Source of the DNA: DASPKS01 sp035628035
GTDB taxonomy: Bacteria > Bacteroidota > Rhodothermia > Rhodothermales > Rubricoccaceae
Direction: 5' to 3'
Assembly: GCA_035628035.1 (NCBI GenBank)
Contig: DASPKS010000095.1
Span: forward strand, 1-5,325
DNA: 5,325 nucleotides
Shown here: positions 4,139 through 5,325 of the stretch, piece after piece
Layout of the letters: each line of letters starts with the position of its first letter
Position numbering within the stretch: position 1 is the stretch's first letter
Position numbers and translations under genes: made by a program
The notes under the pieces: generated by a model
Seen by the model: only the letters and a program-made list of their open reading frames with translations
What the model was told of the DNA's origin: nothing
The model's database searches: none

Positions 4139-5325
4139 CCGAGGAGGAACACGAGGAGGTAGAGCAGCCCGCCGACGAGGCCGCCGACGAGCGTCCCGTT
4201 CAGGCGGATGTACTGGAGGTCACGCCCGACCGTGAGCTCGATCTGCTCCGAGACCGTCTCGGCATCCCACCGGTGGATGGTGTCGCGGATGAGGTGGGGG
4301 AGGCGGTGGCCGTGCTCGCGGAGGGCCCACGACGCCGCGGCCTCCACCTTCTCGTTGACGGCGTGCTGGAACCCCTCGTCCTCCAGCATCGCGTGGCCGA
4401 GCTCGACGGCGCGCGCCTCGAGAAAGGCGAACGTCCGCGAGTCCTCGTCGCGGAGGTCGCGCGCGAGGAACGCCTTGAAGTCGTGCCAGCGCGCGAGGGC
4501 GAACGCCTGGACGGCCTCGTTGGCGAGGAGGCGGTCGCGCCACGCGTCCACGCGGGCTTGCGTGGCCTCGTCGTGCTCGAGCTTCTCGATGAACCCGTTG
4601 ACGGCCTCGTGGATGCGGAGGCGGAGGGGGTGCTGGCGGTCGGCGATCATCTCGTCGAGCGTGGTCTCGATGGCGCGGCTGACGGCGTCGCGCGCGATGT
4701 CGACGAGGCCCTCGGGCACGAAGCGGGGGAGGCGGGCCCGGATGAGCTCGCGGAGGGTGTCCTTGTGGTCGGCCGCCATGGCGAGCGTACCGCGGAGGAG
4801 CTCGTCGAGGAGCTCCTCGTGCTGGTTGTCCTTGGCGAGCTGAAGCAGCAGATCGGAGAGCTTCGGCGCGAGGGCGACCTCCTTCAGCTGCGGCATCACC
4901 TCCCGCGTGACGAACGCGGCGATGCGCTCGTCCTCCAGCCGCCCCACCGAGTCCTCGACGAGCCCGACGAGGCGGTGGCGCGTGGCGCGGAGGTGCTCGG
5001 GGTCGTTGAGCCACTGCCCGGCCAGCTCGGCGAAGTTCACCCGCTCCAGCCGCGCCATCACGTTCTCTGGCGAGAGGAAGTGGCCGCCGACGAAGTTGGC
5101 CAGCGCGTTCCCGATGCGGTCCTTGTTCTCGGGGATGATGGCCGTGTGGGGGATGGGCACGCCCATCGGGTGGCGGAACAGCGCCGTCACGGCGAACCAG
5201 TCGGCGAGGGCGCCGACCATCGCCGCCTCGAAGATGGCCGCCGCGAGGCCCACCCAGAACGCGGCCGGCGACGCCTCGCCGAGCCCGCGCAGGACGAGGT
5301 GGAGCGCCACGAACCCGACGGCCGC
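4135..5325 (-). CDS. DUF445 membrane protein, YjiN-like (5' partial, start beyond the right edge)
   Basis: This minus-strand gene ends with TAG at 4137-4135 and stays open to the right edge, giving 396 visible residues. The GTG at 5310-5308 is probably an internal valine: the frame continues upstream as AAVGFVALHLVL, the second half of a first membrane helix, and related YjiN-type proteins begin further upstream. Next comes a second hydrophobic stretch and the family's most recognisable block, GALADWFAVTALFRHPMGVP (about 5214-5155), followed by IPHTAIIPENKDRIG and ANFVGGHFLSPENV. The middle 250 residues are charged and largely helical, lying on one side of the membrane. The end has VGRDLQYIRLNGTLVGG and a last membrane helix, GTLVGGLVGGLLYLLVFLLG (visible 377-396). 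E. coli YjiN has a comparable layout at about 426 residues, so little is missing. The molecular function of the DUF445 family is not established. Orientation and position suggest an independent transcription unit. Confidence 0.88.
   Translation of the reverse strand, partial: AAVGFVALHLVLRGLGEASPAAFWVGLAAAIFEAAMVGALADWFAVTALFRHPMGVPIPHTAIIPENKDRIGNALANFVGGHFLSPENVMARLERVNFAELAGQWLNDPEHLRATRHRLVGLVEDSVGRLEDERIAAFVTREVMPQLKEVALAPKLSDLLLQLAKDNQHEELLDELLRGTLAMAADHKDTLRELIRARLPRFVPEGLVDIARDAVSRAIETTLDEMIADRQHPLRLRIHEAVNGFIEKLEHDEATQARVDAWRDRLLANEAVQAFALARWHDFKAFLARDLRDEDSRTFAFLEARAVELGHAMLEDEGFQHAVNEKVEAAASWALREHGHRLPHLIRDTIHRWDAETVSEQIELTVGRDLQYIRLNGTLVGGLVGGLLYLLVFLLG

Noticed and set aside
4220..5014. 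Other-frame minus open reading of 264 codons inside the DUF445 gene
   Set aside because: It is almost entirely Arg, Pro, Ala, Gly and His, as expected from a shifted frame in GC-rich DNA, and lies wholly inside a gene with clear family motifs.

Overview
This is an ordinary-looking chromosomal segment of very high GC content, densely packed with protein genes. It contains no RNA gene, mobile element, CRISPR array or clear sign of recent transfer. Two neighbouring genes end in a C-terminal domain of the type IX secretion (Por secretion tail) kind. Another gene encodes an outer-membrane beta-barrel with a signal peptide, and Shine-Dalgarno sites are mostly absent. Sorting tails of this kind together with about 70% GC point to a GC-rich, Gram-negative member of the Bacteroidota/Rhodothermota, for example the Rhodothermia (Salinibacter/Rubricoccus relatives). 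That placement is inferred from gene content and composition, not from a marker gene.

Layout from left to right. (1) The last 85 codons or so of a secreted protein (to 260), of which only the sorting domain is visible. (2) A 134-bp gap with a 16-bp perfect direct repeat. (3) A complete secreted PQQ-dependent sugar dehydrogenase (glucose/sorbosone dehydrogenase family) carrying its own sorting tail (395-1852). (4) A 183-bp gap with a GC hairpin and a purine/A-rich patch. (5) A cytosolic GAF-PAS sensory protein with no output domain (2036-2872, possibly from 1973). (6) A small unrecognised protein of 141 residues (2923-3348) followed by a GC hairpin. (7) An outer-membrane beta-barrel protein (3449-4138). 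(8) On the opposite strand, a DUF445 (YjiN-like) membrane protein that runs off the right edge (4135-5325).

The genes do not form an obvious pathway. The left part concerns exported proteins: two putative type IX cargos, one a periplasmic or surface sugar oxidase. The middle pair (GAF-PAS protein and small unknown protein) is closely spaced and may be co-transcribed. The right part concerns the envelope: a beta-barrel gene and a convergent inner-membrane gene whose stop codons overlap in a shared CTAG. I found no convincing undescribed multi-gene system. The items most worth a second look are the output-less GAF-PAS protein with its unknown neighbour, the shared stop palindrome and the direct repeat.
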